NCBI GenBank assembly: GCA_030655315.1
Contig: JAURVT010000012.1
Location: 47,733 to 111,732, forward strand
Origin: Nocardioidaceae bacterium
GTDB taxonomy: Bacteria > Actinomycetota > Actinomycetes > Propionibacteriales > Nocardioidaceae
Direction: 5' to 3'
Length of the DNA stretch: 64,000 nt
The notes under the pieces are model-generated. The model had not been told where the DNA came from. It worked only from the letters and a program-made list of their open reading frames with translations, and ran no database searches. Below, piece by piece: positions 8,391-17,156 of this stretch. Positions within the stretch are counted from its first letter, which is position 1. Every line of letters starts with the position of its first letter. The translations under genes were made by a program, and so were the position numbers.

Positions 8391-10757
8391 GTGCGTGGCA
8401 GACTCGGGCGGGTGCCCGCCGACCCGATCGAGACGCTGCTGCGCCTCGGGGAGGTCCCCGGTCGCGAGGGGCGCCTGCGCCACCTGACGCACGTCCCCGC
8501 GCGCCCGGCCGTGCACGCGGCGTGGCCCGAGTGGGCCGACGAGCGGGTCGTCGCGGCGCTGCGCTCCCGCGGCGTCACCCGTCCCTGGGCGCACCAGGCC
8601 GAGGCGGCCGACCTCGCCTGGTCGGGCGAGCACGTCGTGCTGTCCACCGGCACGGCGTCGGGCAAGTCGCTGGCCTACCAGCTGCCCGCGCTCACCACCC
8701 TGCTCGCCGGCCGCACCGGCGGGCTGTTCGACCGTGGACCCACCGTCCTCTACCTCGCGCCGACCAAGGCACTCGCCCACGACCAGGCCGCCGGACTGCG
8801 CGACCTCCTCGAGGGGCTCGAGCACGCCAACGCCGTGCGGGTGGCGCCGGTCGACGGCGACAACTCCCGCGAGGAGCGGCAGTGGGCCCGCGACCACGCC
8901 AACTACGTGGTCACCAACCCCGACCTCCTGCACCGCACCGTCCTGCCCGGGCACGAGCGGTGGGGACGGCTGCTGCGCGGGCTGCGCTACGTCGTGGTCG
9001 ACGAGTGCCACCACTACCGCGGCGTCTTCGGCTCCCACGTCGCCCACGTGCTGCGGCGGCTGCGCCGGGTGGCCGCGCACCACGGCGCCGATCCCGTCTT
9101 CGTGCTCGCCTCGGCGACGCAGGCCGAGCCGCGGGCCACCGCCGAGCGCCTGACCGGCCTGTCGGTCCGGGCCGTCGAGCACGACGGCTCGCCGCGCGGG
9201 CCCACGGCCATCGCGCTGTGGGAGCCGCCGCTCACCGAGGGGGGCGGGGAGAACGACGCCCCGGTGCGGCGCCCGGCCACCACCGAGGCCGCCGAGCTGC
9301 TCGCCGACCTCGTCGTCGCCGGCGTCCGCACGCTGGCGTTCGTGCGGTCGCGCCGCGGGTCCGAGCAGGTGGCGCTGTCGGCGTCGCGCTACGTCGCCGA
9401 GGTCGACCAGGACCTCTCGCGCCGCATCCAGGCCTACCGCGGCGGCTACCTCCCCGAGGACCGCCGCGCCATCGAGTCGGCCTTCCGCGACGGCAGCCTG
9501 GTGGGTCTCGCGAGCACCAACGCGCTCGAGCTCGGCATCGACATCGCCGGCCTCGACGCCGTGCTGTCCGCGGGCTTCCCGGGCACCCGCGCGGCCCTCT
9601 GGCAGCAGTTCGGGCGAGCCGGTCGTACCGGGGGCGAGGCGCTCGGCGTGTTCGTCGCCCGCGACGACCCCCTCGACACCTACCTCGTGGCCCACCCCGA
9701 GGCCCTGATCGGCGCTCCGCTCGAGACCACCGTCCTCGACCCGTCCAACCCCTACGTGATCGGGCCGCACCTCGCGGCGGCGGCGCAGGAGGTGCCGCTC
9801 GTCGAGGCCGACCTCGACCTCTTCGGTCCCGGTGCCCGCGAGGGCGTCGACGCCCTCACCGAGGCCGGCTGGCTCCGTCGACGCCCCAAGGGCTGGTTCT
9901 GGACCCGCCGCGAGCGCGCCAGCGATCTCGCCGACATCCGCTCCTCCGGCGGCTCACCGGTCCAGATCGTCGACGCGCGCACCGGCCGCCTGATCGGCAC
10001 CGTCGACGCCGCGTCGGCGCACTCGGGCGTGCACACCGGGGCGGTGCACCTGCACCGCGGCGAGCTGTACGTGGTCGAGGACTTCGACCACGTCGACGGC
10101 GTCGCGGCCGTGCGCCGCGACGACCCCGACTACACGACCACCGCCCGCGAGGTCACCGACGTGCAGGTGGTGGTGGAGCTCGAGTCCGGGCCGATCGGCG
10201 ACGTCGGCACCCTCTCCTTCGGCACCGTCGACGTCACCTCGCAGGTGGTCGCCTACCTTCGCCGACGGGTCGGCAGCGGCGAGGTGCTCGGGGAGGAGCC
10301 GCTCGACCTGCCCGCCCGCACCCTCCGCACGAGCGCGGTGTGGTGGACCATCCCCGACGACGTCCTCGCGGCCGACGGCTGGTCGGGCACCGACCTGCCG
10401 GGCGCTGCGCACGCGGCCGAGCACGCCTCCATCGGCCTGATGCCGCTCCTCGCCGTGTGCGACCGGTGGGACATCGGCGGCCTGTCGACCGCCCACCACC
10501 CCGACACCGGCACCCTCACGGTGTTCGTGCACGACGGCCACCCGGGCGGCGCCGGCTTCGCCAGGCGTGGCTACGAGCAGGCCGAGCACTGGCTCGGCAC
10601 CACCCTGGAGGCCATCCGCGCCTGCCCGTGCGTGGAGGGGTGCCCGTCCTGCGTCCAGTCGCCCAAGTGCGGCAACGGCAACCAGCCGCTCAGCAAGTCC
10701 GGCGCCGTGGCGCTACTGTCTCGATTGCTGACCCGCGGCGACCCGCCCGTGGGCTGA
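8391..10757 (+). CDS. DEAD/DEAH-box helicase with C-terminal DUF1998 (MrfA type)
   Basis: Superfamily 2 helicase of 788 residues. Motif I is [15 protein letters not shown] (near residue 90) and motif II is [11 protein letters not shown], a DECH box. SATQAEP is motif III and [11 protein letters not shown] motif VI. The C-terminal DUF1998 region carries the four-cysteine signature [18 protein letters not shown] that holds a metal in the MrfA/YprA family, which repairs mitomycin-type DNA lesions in Bacillus. It corresponds to mycobacterial Rv3649. GTG at 8391 has GGGGAG 8 nt upstream. GTG at 8412 ([10 protein letters not shown]) is an alternative start. Confidence 0.92.
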   Translation: MRGRLGRVPADPIETLLRLGEVPGREGRLRHLTHVPARPAVHAAWPEWADERVVAALRSRGVTRPWAHQAEAADLAWSGEHVVLSTGTASGKSLAYQLPALTTLLAGRTGGLFDRGPTVLYLAPTKALAHDQAAGLRDLLEGLEHANAVRVAPVDGDNSREERQWARDHANYVVTNPDLLHRTVLPGHERWGRLLRGLRYVVVDECHHYRGVFGSHVAHVLRRLRRVAAHHGADPVFVLASATQAEPRATAERLTGLSVRAVEHDGSPRGPTAIALWEPPLTEGGGENDAPVRRPATTEAAELLADLVVAGVRTLAFVRSRRGSEQVALSASRYVAEVDQDLSRRIQAYRGGYLPEDRRAIESAFRDGSLVGLASTNALELGIDIAGLDAVLSAGFPGTRAALWQQFGRAGRTGGEALGVFVARDDPLDTYLVAHPEALIGAPLETTVLDPSNPYVIGPHLAAAAQEVPLVEADLDLFGPGAREGVDALTEAGWLRRRPKGWFWTRRERASDLADIRSSGGSPVQIVDARTGRLIGTVDAASAHSGVHTGAVHLHRGELYVVEDFDHVDGVAAVRRDDPDYTTTAREVTDVQVVVELESGPIGDVGTLSFGTVDVTSQVVAYLRRRVGSGEVLGEEPLDLPARTLRTSAVWWTIPDDVLAADGWSGTDLPGAAHAAEHASIGLMPLLAVCDRWDIGGLSTAHHPDTGTLTVFVHDGHPGGAGFARRGYEQAEHWLGTTLEAIRACPCVEGCPSCVQSPKCGNGNQPLSKSGAVALLSRLLTRGDPPVG

Positions 10758-10774
10758 TTCCCCAGGGGGTTCTG

Positions 10775-11101
10775 ATGGTCGTCCTCGGCGTCCTGCTCAT
10801 CGTGGTCGTCGTCGTGATCGCGGTCAGCATCATCTTCGGGGGCTCCGGCGCCGTCGCCTTCAACCTGCTCGGCATCGACATCGACGCCACCGCACGCACC
10901 CTGTTCGTCCTCGGCATGCTGTCGGTCGTGGTGGCGGTCCTGGGCCTGCTGCTCGTGCTGCGGGGCATGAAGCGCCAGCGCCACCTCCGCAAGGAGAACA
11001 AGACGCTGAAGAAGGAGGTGCGCCAGAGCCACGAGCCCGAGCGCGCCACCCCGGCCAGCACCGACGACCACTTCGACTCGACCCCGCGCGAGCAGCAGTA
11101 G
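10775..11101 (+). CDS. Small membrane protein with basic helical tail
   Basis: 108 residues. Two hydrophobic segments (VVLGVLLIVVVVVIAVSIIF at residues 2-21 and TLFVLGMLSVVVAVLGLLLVL near 44-64) are followed by a charged, coil-prone stretch (KRQRHLRKENKTLKKEVRQ) and a polar tail. The topology resembles LapA-like small membrane proteins, but I cannot assign a function. ATG at 10775 has CAGGGGG 5 nt upstream and follows the helicase stop by 17 bp, so co-transcription with the helicase is likely. Confidence 0.75.
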   Translation: MVVLGVLLIVVVVVIAVSIIFGGSGAVAFNLLGIDIDATARTLFVLGMLSVVVAVLGLLLVLRGMKRQRHLRKENKTLKKEVRQSHEPERATPASTDDHFDSTPREQQ

Positions 11102-11102
11102 G

Positions 11103-11474
11103 TCAGGGCCCCCGGTCCCTGGGGGCCTCGAAGTCCGCAGGCGCGGCACGTGCGGTCCTGGTCACCGACCAGCGTCGGCCGAGCACACGCTCGGACGTCG
11201 CGTCGACCTCGACCGTGGCGACCGACCCGACCAGGCGGCAGCGTGAGAGCGTCGCACGGTTGGCGTCGGCCACCCGGGACGCTGCCGCGCACCCCTCGGC
11301 GCCCGACTCCACCGCCTGCGAGGCCGCCAGCGCGGCGAGGTCGGCCGCCGCGGTCACCCGGTGCTTGAGCGCCAGGAGGCCCGCGAGCTGGACGGCCACC
11401 AGCGCCAGCGTCGCGAGGACGAGACAGGCCGTCACCACGTGCACCGTGCCCGAGCCGTGCTCGCGGCACCTCAT
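11103..11474 (-). CDS. TadE-like pilus protein, Rv3654c family
   Basis: 123 residues. An N-terminal hydrophobic helix (TVHVVTACLVLATLALVAVQ) follows a short hydrophilic leader ending HGSG. This is typical of the last gene of actinobacterial tad operons (Rv3654c). Two cysteines later in the protein (EGCAAA, LSRCRLV) could form a disulfide outside the membrane. ATG at 11474 overlaps the TGA of the preceding tadE gene (ATGA), so translation is coupled. It presumably acts as a minor pilin or pilus-assembly factor. Confidence 0.8.
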   Translation of the reverse strand: MRCREHGSGTVHVVTACLVLATLALVAVQLAGLLALKHRVTAAADLAALAASQAVESGAEGCAAASRVADANRATLSRCRLVGSVATVEVDATSERVLGRRWSVTRTARAAPADFEAPRDRGP

Positions 11475-11905
11475 GGCGACTCCTCCCGGTCCCCCTCGGT
11501 GGCCGAGACCGACGAGGCCCTCAGCGTGACCCCGGGCGACGACCCGAGCAGCGGCAGCTCCAGCGTGCGGCGGACGCTGACCGTCACCCGCGCGGTCCCG
11601 GACCCGTCCTGCACCCGGACCTCGGCCCCGTCCGGAGCGTCCCGCACGACCCCGGCGCGCACCTGGGAGGTGTCGTCGCCCCGGGCGACCGACCGTGCAC
11701 CCTCGCGCGCCGCGTCGACGAGGCGCACCTGGGTGATCCCGAGACCGACGACCCACGCGAGCAGCGCGGCCACCACCACCAGGAACGGCAGGGCGACCGC
11801 GGTCTCGGCGGTGACCATCCCGCGCTCGGGCGGGAGCGGTGGGCGGGGCGGCCAGGGGCGGACCCCGCCGGTCGGCCACCTGCTGTGCGGGTCGTGCTGC
11901 ACCAT
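11471..11905 (-). CDS. tadE: TadE-family minor pseudopilin
   Basis: 144 residues with a TadE core: RGMVTAETAVALPFLVVVAALL, a prepilin-like leader ending in Gly-Met with the conserved Glu five residues into the mature part, then a single long hydrophobic helix. The N-terminal about 28 residues are proline-rich (PWPPRPPLPPERG). ATG at 11905 has GAGGAGGGG just upstream. A shorter start at the Met of GMVTAE is possible if the Pro-rich leader is not translated. The gene sits in the tad operon between flp and the Rv3654c-like gene. Confidence 0.85.
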   Translation of the reverse strand: MVQHDPHSRWPTGGVRPWPPRPPLPPERGMVTAETAVALPFLVVVAALLAWVVGLGITQVRLVDAAREGARSVARGDDTSQVRAGVVRDAPDGAEVRVQDGSGTARVTVSVRRTLELPLLGSSPGVTLRASSVSATEGDREESP

Positions 11906-11982
11906 CGTCCCCTCCTCGGGCGACGCGGCCCGGGGGCGCGCGACGGGGCAGGACCCGACGCGCGACCCCGGTGTCCGCACGG

Positions 11983-12195
11983 TCAGAGGAACGCCTTGAA
12001 GGCCGTCTCGATGATCAGCTTGATGATGTCCATGAACCAGTCCGACCCGGCGACCTTGAGCAGGATGCCCGCGATCGAGCAGGCCCCCAGGGTGCCGACG
12101 GCGTACTCGGCGGTGGACAGCCCGCGCTCGTCCCGGCGACGGGCGAGGACGGAGCGACGGGTGCGGACGGGGTGACGCAGCGAGATGGTGGTCAT
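11983..12195 (-). CDS. Flp-type pilin (DUF4244)
   Basis: 70-residue major pilin candidate. A basic leader (RHPVRTRRSVLARRRDERG) ends in Gly, followed by LSTAEYAVGTLGACSIAGIL, the Flp signature with Glu at mature position 5 and adjacent Tyr. The mature pilin would be about 45 residues. ATG at 12195 has AGGAAG 7 nt upstream. It lies 173 bp from tadC, so its expression may be uncoupled from that of the assembly ATPase and platform genes, as is normal for a stoichiometrically abundant pilin. Confidence 0.88.
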   Translation of the reverse strand: MTTISLRHPVRTRRSVLARRRDERGLSTAEYAVGTLGACSIAGILLKVAGSDWFMDIIKLIIETAFKAFL

Positions 12196-12215
12196 GGCTG
12201 ACCTTCCTGGTGTGG

Positions 12216-12234
12216 GCCCCGGATCGACCGGGGC
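12216..12234 (-). terminator. Short GC hairpin upstream of flp
   Basis: A 7-bp perfect stem (GCCCCGG with its complement) with a 5-nt ATCGA loop lies in the tadC-flp gap, 20 bp upstream of the pilin start. It has no U-tract. It may be an attenuating or mRNA-stabilising hairpin that separates pilin output from the upstream genes. Confidence 0.3.
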
Positions 12235-12368
12235 GGTGTGTTCGACGCCGTCACCATGGGGCCGTCCCGGCCCGAGGTGACTCCCCGATCCGCGACCTGG
12301 GGACGACGGGCCCCGCACCGGCCGCCTGTGGGCGGGGAGCGGGTCGACCGCTCCGGGCGTCCGCACCC

Positions 12369-13115
12369 TCACCGACCGAGGACCGGACCGATGGCGCTGC
12401 TGAACACCGCCGCGACGGCCGGCACGATCGCCACCAGCACGAAGGCCGGCAGGAAGCACAGCCCCAGCGGCGCGGCCGTGCGCACGCCCACGCTGCGCGC
12501 GACCTCCTGGGCGGACCCGCGACGACGACGGCGCAGGTCCTCGGCGAGGTGCTCCAGGACGCCGACGACCGAGGCCCCGGTCTGGGTGGCCCGGGCGAAC
12601 GACCGTCCGAGCGCTCCGAGCGCCGGGTCGCGGCCGAGGTCGCGCCACACCTCGAGGTGGTCGCCCCCGAGCTCGATCCGCGCGCACGCCCGGCCGAGGT
12701 CGTCGGCCAGCGGACCGCCCACCGCCTCGCCGGCCGCCCTCAGCGCCAGCACCGGCGGGCGACCGGCCGCGAGGGCCGCCACCACCAGGTCGACGGCCAG
12801 CGGCAGGTCGCGCTGCACCTGCTCACGCCGCCGGCGCACCACCGCGCTCTCGAGCCGCGACACCCACAGGCCGACCCCGATCCCGGTCACGACGGCCAGA
12901 CCGCCACCGACCCGTCCGGGCACGAACCACAGGACGACGAGGGCGGCGAGCACGGCCACGGCCCAGGGCGAGGTCCACCAGCTGCCGGCCCGGAGGCGGG
13001 CCAGGCGTCCCGGTGGCGGGGCCGGACCCGGCCCACGGAGCGCGCCGAGGCGGGCGACCGGTGGACGGGGCAGCGCGACGAGCACCGCCAGGGCGGCCAG
13101 CGCGGCGGCGAGCAC
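12369..13115 (-). CDS. tadC: Type II/IV secretion system F-family platform protein (TadC)
   Basis: 248 residues with hydrophobic segments at both ends and the T2SSF core between (QVQRDLPLAVDLVVAALAAG, GRSFARATQTGASVVGVLEH). The C-terminal helix pair is PLGLCFLPAFVLVAIVPAVA. This is the second inner-membrane platform protein of the Tad pilus machine. GTG at 13115 starts 1 nt after the tadB stop, so translation is coupled. It corresponds to Rv3657c/Rv3658c-type genes. Confidence 0.9.
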   Translation of the reverse strand: MLAAALAALAVLVALPRPPVARLGALRGPGPAPPPGRLARLRAGSWWTSPWAVAVLAALVVLWFVPGRVGGGLAVVTGIGVGLWVSRLESAVVRRRREQVQRDLPLAVDLVVAALAAGRPPVLALRAAGEAVGGPLADDLGRACARIELGGDHLEVWRDLGRDPALGALGRSFARATQTGASVVGVLEHLAEDLRRRRRGSAQEVARSVGVRTAAPLGLCFLPAFVLVAIVPAVAAVFSSAIGPVLGR

Positions 13116-13116
13116 G

Positions 13117-13935
13117 TCAGGTCCCGGCCGCGGCGTCGGCGACCCGCTCGACCCAGACCACCCCGGTGACGGCGAGGCCCACCCCCACGAGGACGCACCC
13201 CGCGACGGGCACCGACGACGCCATCATCGACAGCGGGTCGCCCCCCAGCCCGGCACCGAGCCCGAGCCCGAGGACCGGGAGCACCGCGAGCAGCCGTGCC
13301 GTGGCCCGCGACGGACCGAGCGACGACTCGACCTCGCGCCGCACCTCCTGGGTGTCGCGCAGCGCGCCGGCGATGCGGGCGACCGTCGCGGCCAGCGGCG
13401 AGCCGGTGCGCGTCGACACCTCCCACGCCGCGGCCACGTGCCCGAGGTCCGCCCCACCGCGCTGCCGGGCGACGTCGCGCCAGGCCGCGGGCACGTCGCC
13501 GCCGAGGCCGGCCGTCCTGGCCACCGGCCGCAGGAAGGGCCAGTCGCCGGCGAGGTCGGACAACGCGGTCTCGGCCGGGACGCCGGCACCGAGGGCGGCC
13601 ACCAGGGCGTCGCAGAGCTCGGCGACCGCGTCGCGCCGGGTCGTGGCCTCGGCCCGCGCCCGTTGGCGTCGTCGCAGGTCGAGCGCCGCCCAGGCCACGA
13701 CGGCGCCGGCGAGGGCCAGCAGGAGGACGGCCGGCTCGGAGGCGAGCAGCACCAGGGTGGCCCCGACGCCGAGCGCGGGCGGTCCCGCGCGCCACGCGCG
13801 GCCCACCCAGCGCGACCGGGTGCTGGGCGCGGAGGAACCGAGCCTCGCGAGGCCGGTCGCGGCGGCGGGCCCGAGCAGGACCAGGCAGGCGGCCGCAGCA
13901 CATCCGGCCGCGACGAGGGCCCACGGGAGGCTCAT
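13117..13935 (-). CDS. tadB: Type II/IV secretion system F-family platform protein (TadB)
   Basis: 272 residues. N-terminal membrane segments (ALVAAGCAAAACLVLLGPAA, LGVGATLVLLASEPAVLLLA) precede the T2SSF domain (DAVAELCDALVAALGAGVPA, AAAWEVSTRTGSPLAATVAR) and a C-terminal hydrophobic pair. The first platform subunit is expected to contact the TadA ATPase. ATG at 13935 overlaps the tadA stop as ATGA. Confidence 0.9.
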   Translation of the reverse strand: MSLPWALVAAGCAAAACLVLLGPAAATGLARLGSSAPSTRSRWVGRAWRAGPPALGVGATLVLLASEPAVLLLALAGAVVAWAALDLRRRQRARAEATTRRDAVAELCDALVAALGAGVPAETALSDLAGDWPFLRPVARTAGLGGDVPAAWRDVARQRGGADLGHVAAAWEVSTRTGSPLAATVARIAGALRDTQEVRREVESSLGPSRATARLLAVLPVLGLGLGAGLGGDPLSMMASSVPVAGCVLVGVGLAVTGVVWVERVADAAAGT

Positions 13936-15086
13936 GGCTCCTCCAGCACCGACTCCAGGCGCGCCGCCCCCGGTCCGGTGCGCGCGGTGCCGTCGAGGTC
14001 GAGGGTGACGGCCGTGCGGGTGCGCGCGACCCCGTCGTCGCCCGGTTCGACGACGGCGACCTCGCGCACGCGCCGCACGCCGTCGCGCCCGCGCTCGAGG
14101 TGGACCACGACGTCGAGCGCGGCGGCCAGCTGGCTGTGCACCGCGTCGCGGCTCAGGCCGGCCGCGACGCCGAGCGCCTCCAGCCGGGCGGGCACGTCGC
14201 GCGCCGAGTTGGCGTGCACGGTGCCGCAGCCGCCCTCGTGGCCGGTGTTCAGGGCGGCCAGGAGGTCGACCACCTCGGCGCCCCGGACCTCGCCGACGAT
14301 CAGCCGGTCGGGACGCATCCGCAGCGCCTGGCGCACGAGGTCGCGGACGGTGACCGCCCCCGCACCCTCGACGTTCACCGGCCGCGCCTCCAGCCCGACG
14401 ACGTGGGGGTGGTCGGGCCGCAGCTCGCTCGCGTCCTCGACCACGACCAGCCGCTCGTGCGGGTCGACCAGGGCGAGCATCGCCGCCAGCAGGGTGGTCT
14501 TGCCCGAGCCCGTGCCGCCCGTGACCAGGAACGCGGCGCGGGAAGCGACCAGTGCCCGCAGCACCGCGGCCCCGGCCGGGCCGACGGCCCCGGCCGCCTG
14601 GAGGTCGTCGAGGCTGAAGGCCCGCCGCGACGGGACGCGCAACGACAGCGAGGTGCCCGGCCGGGCGATCGGTGAGAGCACCGCGTGGAACCGGGTGCCG
14701 TCGGGGAGGCGCACGTCGACGTAGGGGCTGGCGTCGTCGAGCCGTCGCCCGGCCGCGGCGGCCAGCCGTGACGCGAGCCGGCGCACCTGCTCGTCGTCGT
14801 CGAAGCGCACGTCGACCCGCTCGAGCCCGCGGCCCGCGTCGACGAAGACCTGGTCGGGGCCGTTGACCACCACGTCGGTGACGCCGGGTCGGCGCAGCAG
14901 GACCTCGAGCGGCCCGGCCCCGACCGTGTCGCGGCGCAGCTCGTCGACGACGGCGAGCACCGTGGCGTCGCCGTAGAGCCGCCCACCGCGACGCAGTGCG
15001 GCGGCGACGTGGGACGGCGTCGGGTCGGACCCGTCCTCGGCGAGCCGGGCCCGCACCCGGTCGACGACGTCGGGCGCGACGCTCAT
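13932..15086 (-). CDS. tadA: Tad pilus assembly ATPase (CpaF/TadA family)
   Basis: 384-residue secretion ATPase of the VirB11/GspE superfamily. The Walker A motif is VTGGTGSGKTTLLAAML near residue 195. The Asp box (LVVVEDASELRPDHPHVV) follows, and the region RMRPDRLIVGEVRGAEVVDL holds the Walker B and GEVRG signature. The His box is GHEGGCGTVHANSARD. Start and end overlap neighbours by 4 bp (ATGA), so ssd-tadA-tadB form one translationally coupled unit. It corresponds to Rv3659c. Confidence 0.95.
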   Translation of the reverse strand: MSVAPDVVDRVRARLAEDGSDPTPSHVAAALRRGGRLYGDATVLAVVDELRRDTVGAGPLEVLLRRPGVTDVVVNGPDQVFVDAGRGLERVDVRFDDDEQVRRLASRLAAAAGRRLDDASPYVDVRLPDGTRFHAVLSPIARPGTSLSLRVPSRRAFSLDDLQAAGAVGPAGAAVLRALVASRAAFLVTGGTGSGKTTLLAAMLALVDPHERLVVVEDASELRPDHPHVVGLEARPVNVEGAGAVTVRDLVRQALRMRPDRLIVGEVRGAEVVDLLAALNTGHEGGCGTVHANSARDVPARLEALGVAAGLSRDAVHSQLAAALDVVVHLERGRDGVRRVREVAVVEPGDDGVARTRTAVTLDLDGTARTGPGAARLESVLEEP

Positions 15087-16189
15087 GCGACGTCCCGGCG
15101 CGCGCCACGGGCGGGGGTCTGCACCGCCGCGAGCAGCTGGGTGGCCGCGGCGAGGACCGCGCCGCGCCGTCGCGGCACCGGCCCCAGGCCCTCGTCGACG
15201 CTCGCCGCGACCCGGCGGTCCTCGCGCAGGCGCGCGAGCAGCGGCAGGTCGAGCGTCTCGGCCACCTGGTCCGCGTCGAGGCCGGACGGGCCGGGGCCAC
15301 GCACGACCACCCCGACGGCGGACGTCACCTCGCGCACCGCGGCGAGCGTGCGGGTGGCGGCGGCGACGCCGCGCACGTCGGCCGCCACGACCATCACCGT
15401 GAGGTCGGCGGCGAGCAGTGCCTCCTCGGCCGCCTCGTCGACCCGCCGGGGCGTGTCGACCACGACGACGGGCCCGGCCCGGCGGGCCGCGGCGAGCACC
15501 GAGCGCATGGCCTCGGGCGGCACCTCGGTGGCGTCGCCCCGGCCCCAGGACAGCACCGAGAGGCCACCCGCACGCGGGAGCGCGTCGCGCAGCGAGTCGC
15601 CGCCGATGCGGCCGTGGGTGCCGGCGAGGTCGGGCCAGCGCAGGCCGTGGGCGTCCTCGGCCCCGACCAGGAGGTCGATGCCGCCACCCAGCCGGTCGGC
15701 GTCGACCAGCAGGGCGGCGGCGCCGCGACGGGAGGCGGTGACCGCGACCGCCGCGGCGAGCGTCGACGCCCCCGCACCGCCCGACCCGGCGACGACCGAC
15801 AGCAGCAGCGAGCCGGTGCGGGCGGGCTCGGACGCCACCGCCAGCGCCTCCACGAGCAGCCGCTCGTCGTCAGGCAGCACGTGCACCCCCTCGGCCCCGA
15901 GCGCGACCGCGGCCGACCACGCGCCGAGGCCGTCGTGCGTGCCCGCCACCACGTGCACGCCCCGCCGTCGCGGTGGGCCGTGCTCGGCCAGGCGGGCCGC
16001 CAGCGAGGCGTCGACCACCAGCGCCGCAGCACCGGACCAGGCGCGACGGGCCGCGCCGACGTCGCCGACCACGACCGGGACCACGTCGGCGGCCGCGCAC
16101 AGGCGCAGCAGCTCCTCGAGGACCTGCTCGTCGTCGGTGACCACGACGGTGGCGTCGGGCCGTGGGTCGGTGGCGTGCGGCTGTGTCAT
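15083..16189 (-). CDS. ssd: Septum-site-determining / TadZ-CpaE-like protein (Ssd)
   Basis: 368 residues of MinD/CpaE type. An N-terminal receiver-like domain (ATVVVTDDEQVLEELL, VLPDDERLLVEAL) precedes a deviant P-loop ATPase domain beginning VVAGSGGAGASTLAAAVAV near residue 150. The Walker A lysine is absent (GAGAST in place of GVGKTT), so ATP hydrolysis is doubtful. Proteins of this class localise Tad machinery, and the M. tuberculosis homologue Rv3660c is linked to septum placement. ATG at 16189 opens the operon. The opposite-strand HAD gene starts 131 bp away, leaving a shared promoter region. Confidence 0.85.
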   Translation of the reverse strand: MTQPHATDPRPDATVVVTDDEQVLEELLRLCAAADVVPVVVGDVGAARRAWSGAAALVVDASLAARLAEHGPPRRRGVHVVAGTHDGLGAWSAAVALGAEGVHVLPDDERLLVEALAVASEPARTGSLLLSVVAGSGGAGASTLAAAVAVTASRRGAAALLVDADRLGGGIDLLVGAEDAHGLRWPDLAGTHGRIGGDSLRDALPRAGGLSVLSWGRGDATEVPPEAMRSVLAAARRAGPVVVVDTPRRVDEAAEEALLAADLTVMVVAADVRGVAAATRTLAAVREVTSAVGVVVRGPGPSGLDADQVAETLDLPLLARLREDRRVAASVDEGLGPVPRRRGAVLAAATQLLAAVQTPARGARRDVA

Positions 16190-16307
16190 GCCGAGAGCCT
16201 GGTGCCGTCGCGACCGGCCGGACCACGTCGGCGACCGATCTGTGGACGGACGGGCCCGGCCGGGCCGCCTGTGGACGACGAGCGGCCCGGTCGCGGCGGC
16301 GCCCACC

Positions 16308-16313
16308 TATGCT
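16308..16313 (+). promoter_or_regulatory. -10 hexamer TATGCT, leaderless HAD gene
   Basis: TATGCT ends 6 nt before the GTG at 16320, so the predicted transcript starts at the start codon. No Shine-Dalgarno sequence is needed or convincing here. Confidence 0.55.
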
Positions 16314-16319
16314 GGAGCC

Positions 16320-17132
16320 GTGAGCCCAGTCCGGCCGGGGGTCCCGGCGCGCGAGGCGGCGTTCTTCGACCTCGACAAGACGATCATCGCCACCTCGAGC
16401 ACGCTCGCGTTCGGCCGCCCGTTCTACGCCGGCGGCCTGATCAACCGGCGCTCGGTCCTGCGCAGCGCCTACGCGCAGTTCATGTTCGGGATCAACGGCA
16501 TCGACCAGGACCAGATGGACAAGATGAGGGCCTACCTCACCGATCTCTGCAGCGGCTGGGACGTCCAGACGGTCCGCGACATCGTGGCCGAGACGCTCCA
16601 CACCATCGTCGATCCGCTGGTCTACGCCGAGGCCGTCGAGCTGTTGGAGGGCCACCGGGCCGCGGGCCGCGACGTCGTCATCGTCTCGGCGTCCGGCGCC
16701 GAGGTGGTCGAGCCGATCGGGGAGATGCTGGGGGCCGACCGCGTGGTCGCGACCCGGCTCGTCGAGGTCGACGGGCGCTACACCGGCGAGATCTCGTTCT
16801 ACGCGTACGGCGAGAACAAGGCGGTGGCGATGCGCGAGCTCGCCGAGCAGGAGGGGTACGACCTCGACCGCTGCTACGCCTACTCCGACTCCGAGACCGA
16901 CGTGCCCATGCTCGACGCGGTGGGTCACGCCTTCGCGGTCAACCCCGACCGCCCGCTGCGCCGGGTGGCGGCCGAGCGGGGCTGGCCGGTGCTCGAGTTC
17001 GCCCGTCCGGTCGCGCTGCGGCCGCGTCCGCTGGAGTCCACCGGCAGCAAGGTGGTCGTCGCCGGCCTGGCGATCGGAGCCGTGTCGGCCGGGGTCGTGG
17101 CCCGCCAGGTGCGTCGCCGCCGCGCGGACTGA
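16320..17132 (+). CDS. HAD-IB family phosphatase (SerB1-like) with C-terminal membrane helix
   Basis: 270-residue haloacid dehalogenase hydrolase. Motif I is AFFDLDKTIIA (nucleophile Asp near residue 17). Motif II is VIVSASGAE, and motif IV is YAYSDSETDVPML. The Lys of motif III is in YGENKAVAMREL. After residue 240 a hydrophobic stretch (KVVVAGLAIGAVSAGVVA) followed by QVRRRR looks like a C-terminal membrane anchor. The homologue Rv3661 sits at the same place beside ssd. Its substrate is probably a small phosphoester; PSP-like specificity is inferred only. Confidence 0.88.
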   Translation: MSPVRPGVPAREAAFFDLDKTIIATSSTLAFGRPFYAGGLINRRSVLRSAYAQFMFGINGIDQDQMDKMRAYLTDLCSGWDVQTVRDIVAETLHTIVDPLVYAEAVELLEGHRAAGRDVVIVSASGAEVVEPIGEMLGADRVVATRLVEVDGRYTGEISFYAYGENKAVAMRELAEQEGYDLDRCYAYSDSETDVPMLDAVGHAFAVNPDRPLRRVAAERGWPVLEFARPVALRPRPLESTGSKVVVAGLAIGAVSAGVVARQVRRRRAD

Positions 17133-17144
17133 CGACCGCGTCCC

Positions 17145-17150
17145 TACCGT
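17145..17150 (+). promoter_or_regulatory. -10 hexamer TACCGT, leaderless dienelactone hydrolase gene
   Basis: TACCGT lies 6 nt upstream of the ATG at 17157, giving a predicted transcription start on the A of ATG. It sits only 13 bp after the HAD stop codon, so this gene has its own promoter. Confidence 0.5.
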
Positions 17151-17156
17151 GGGCGC

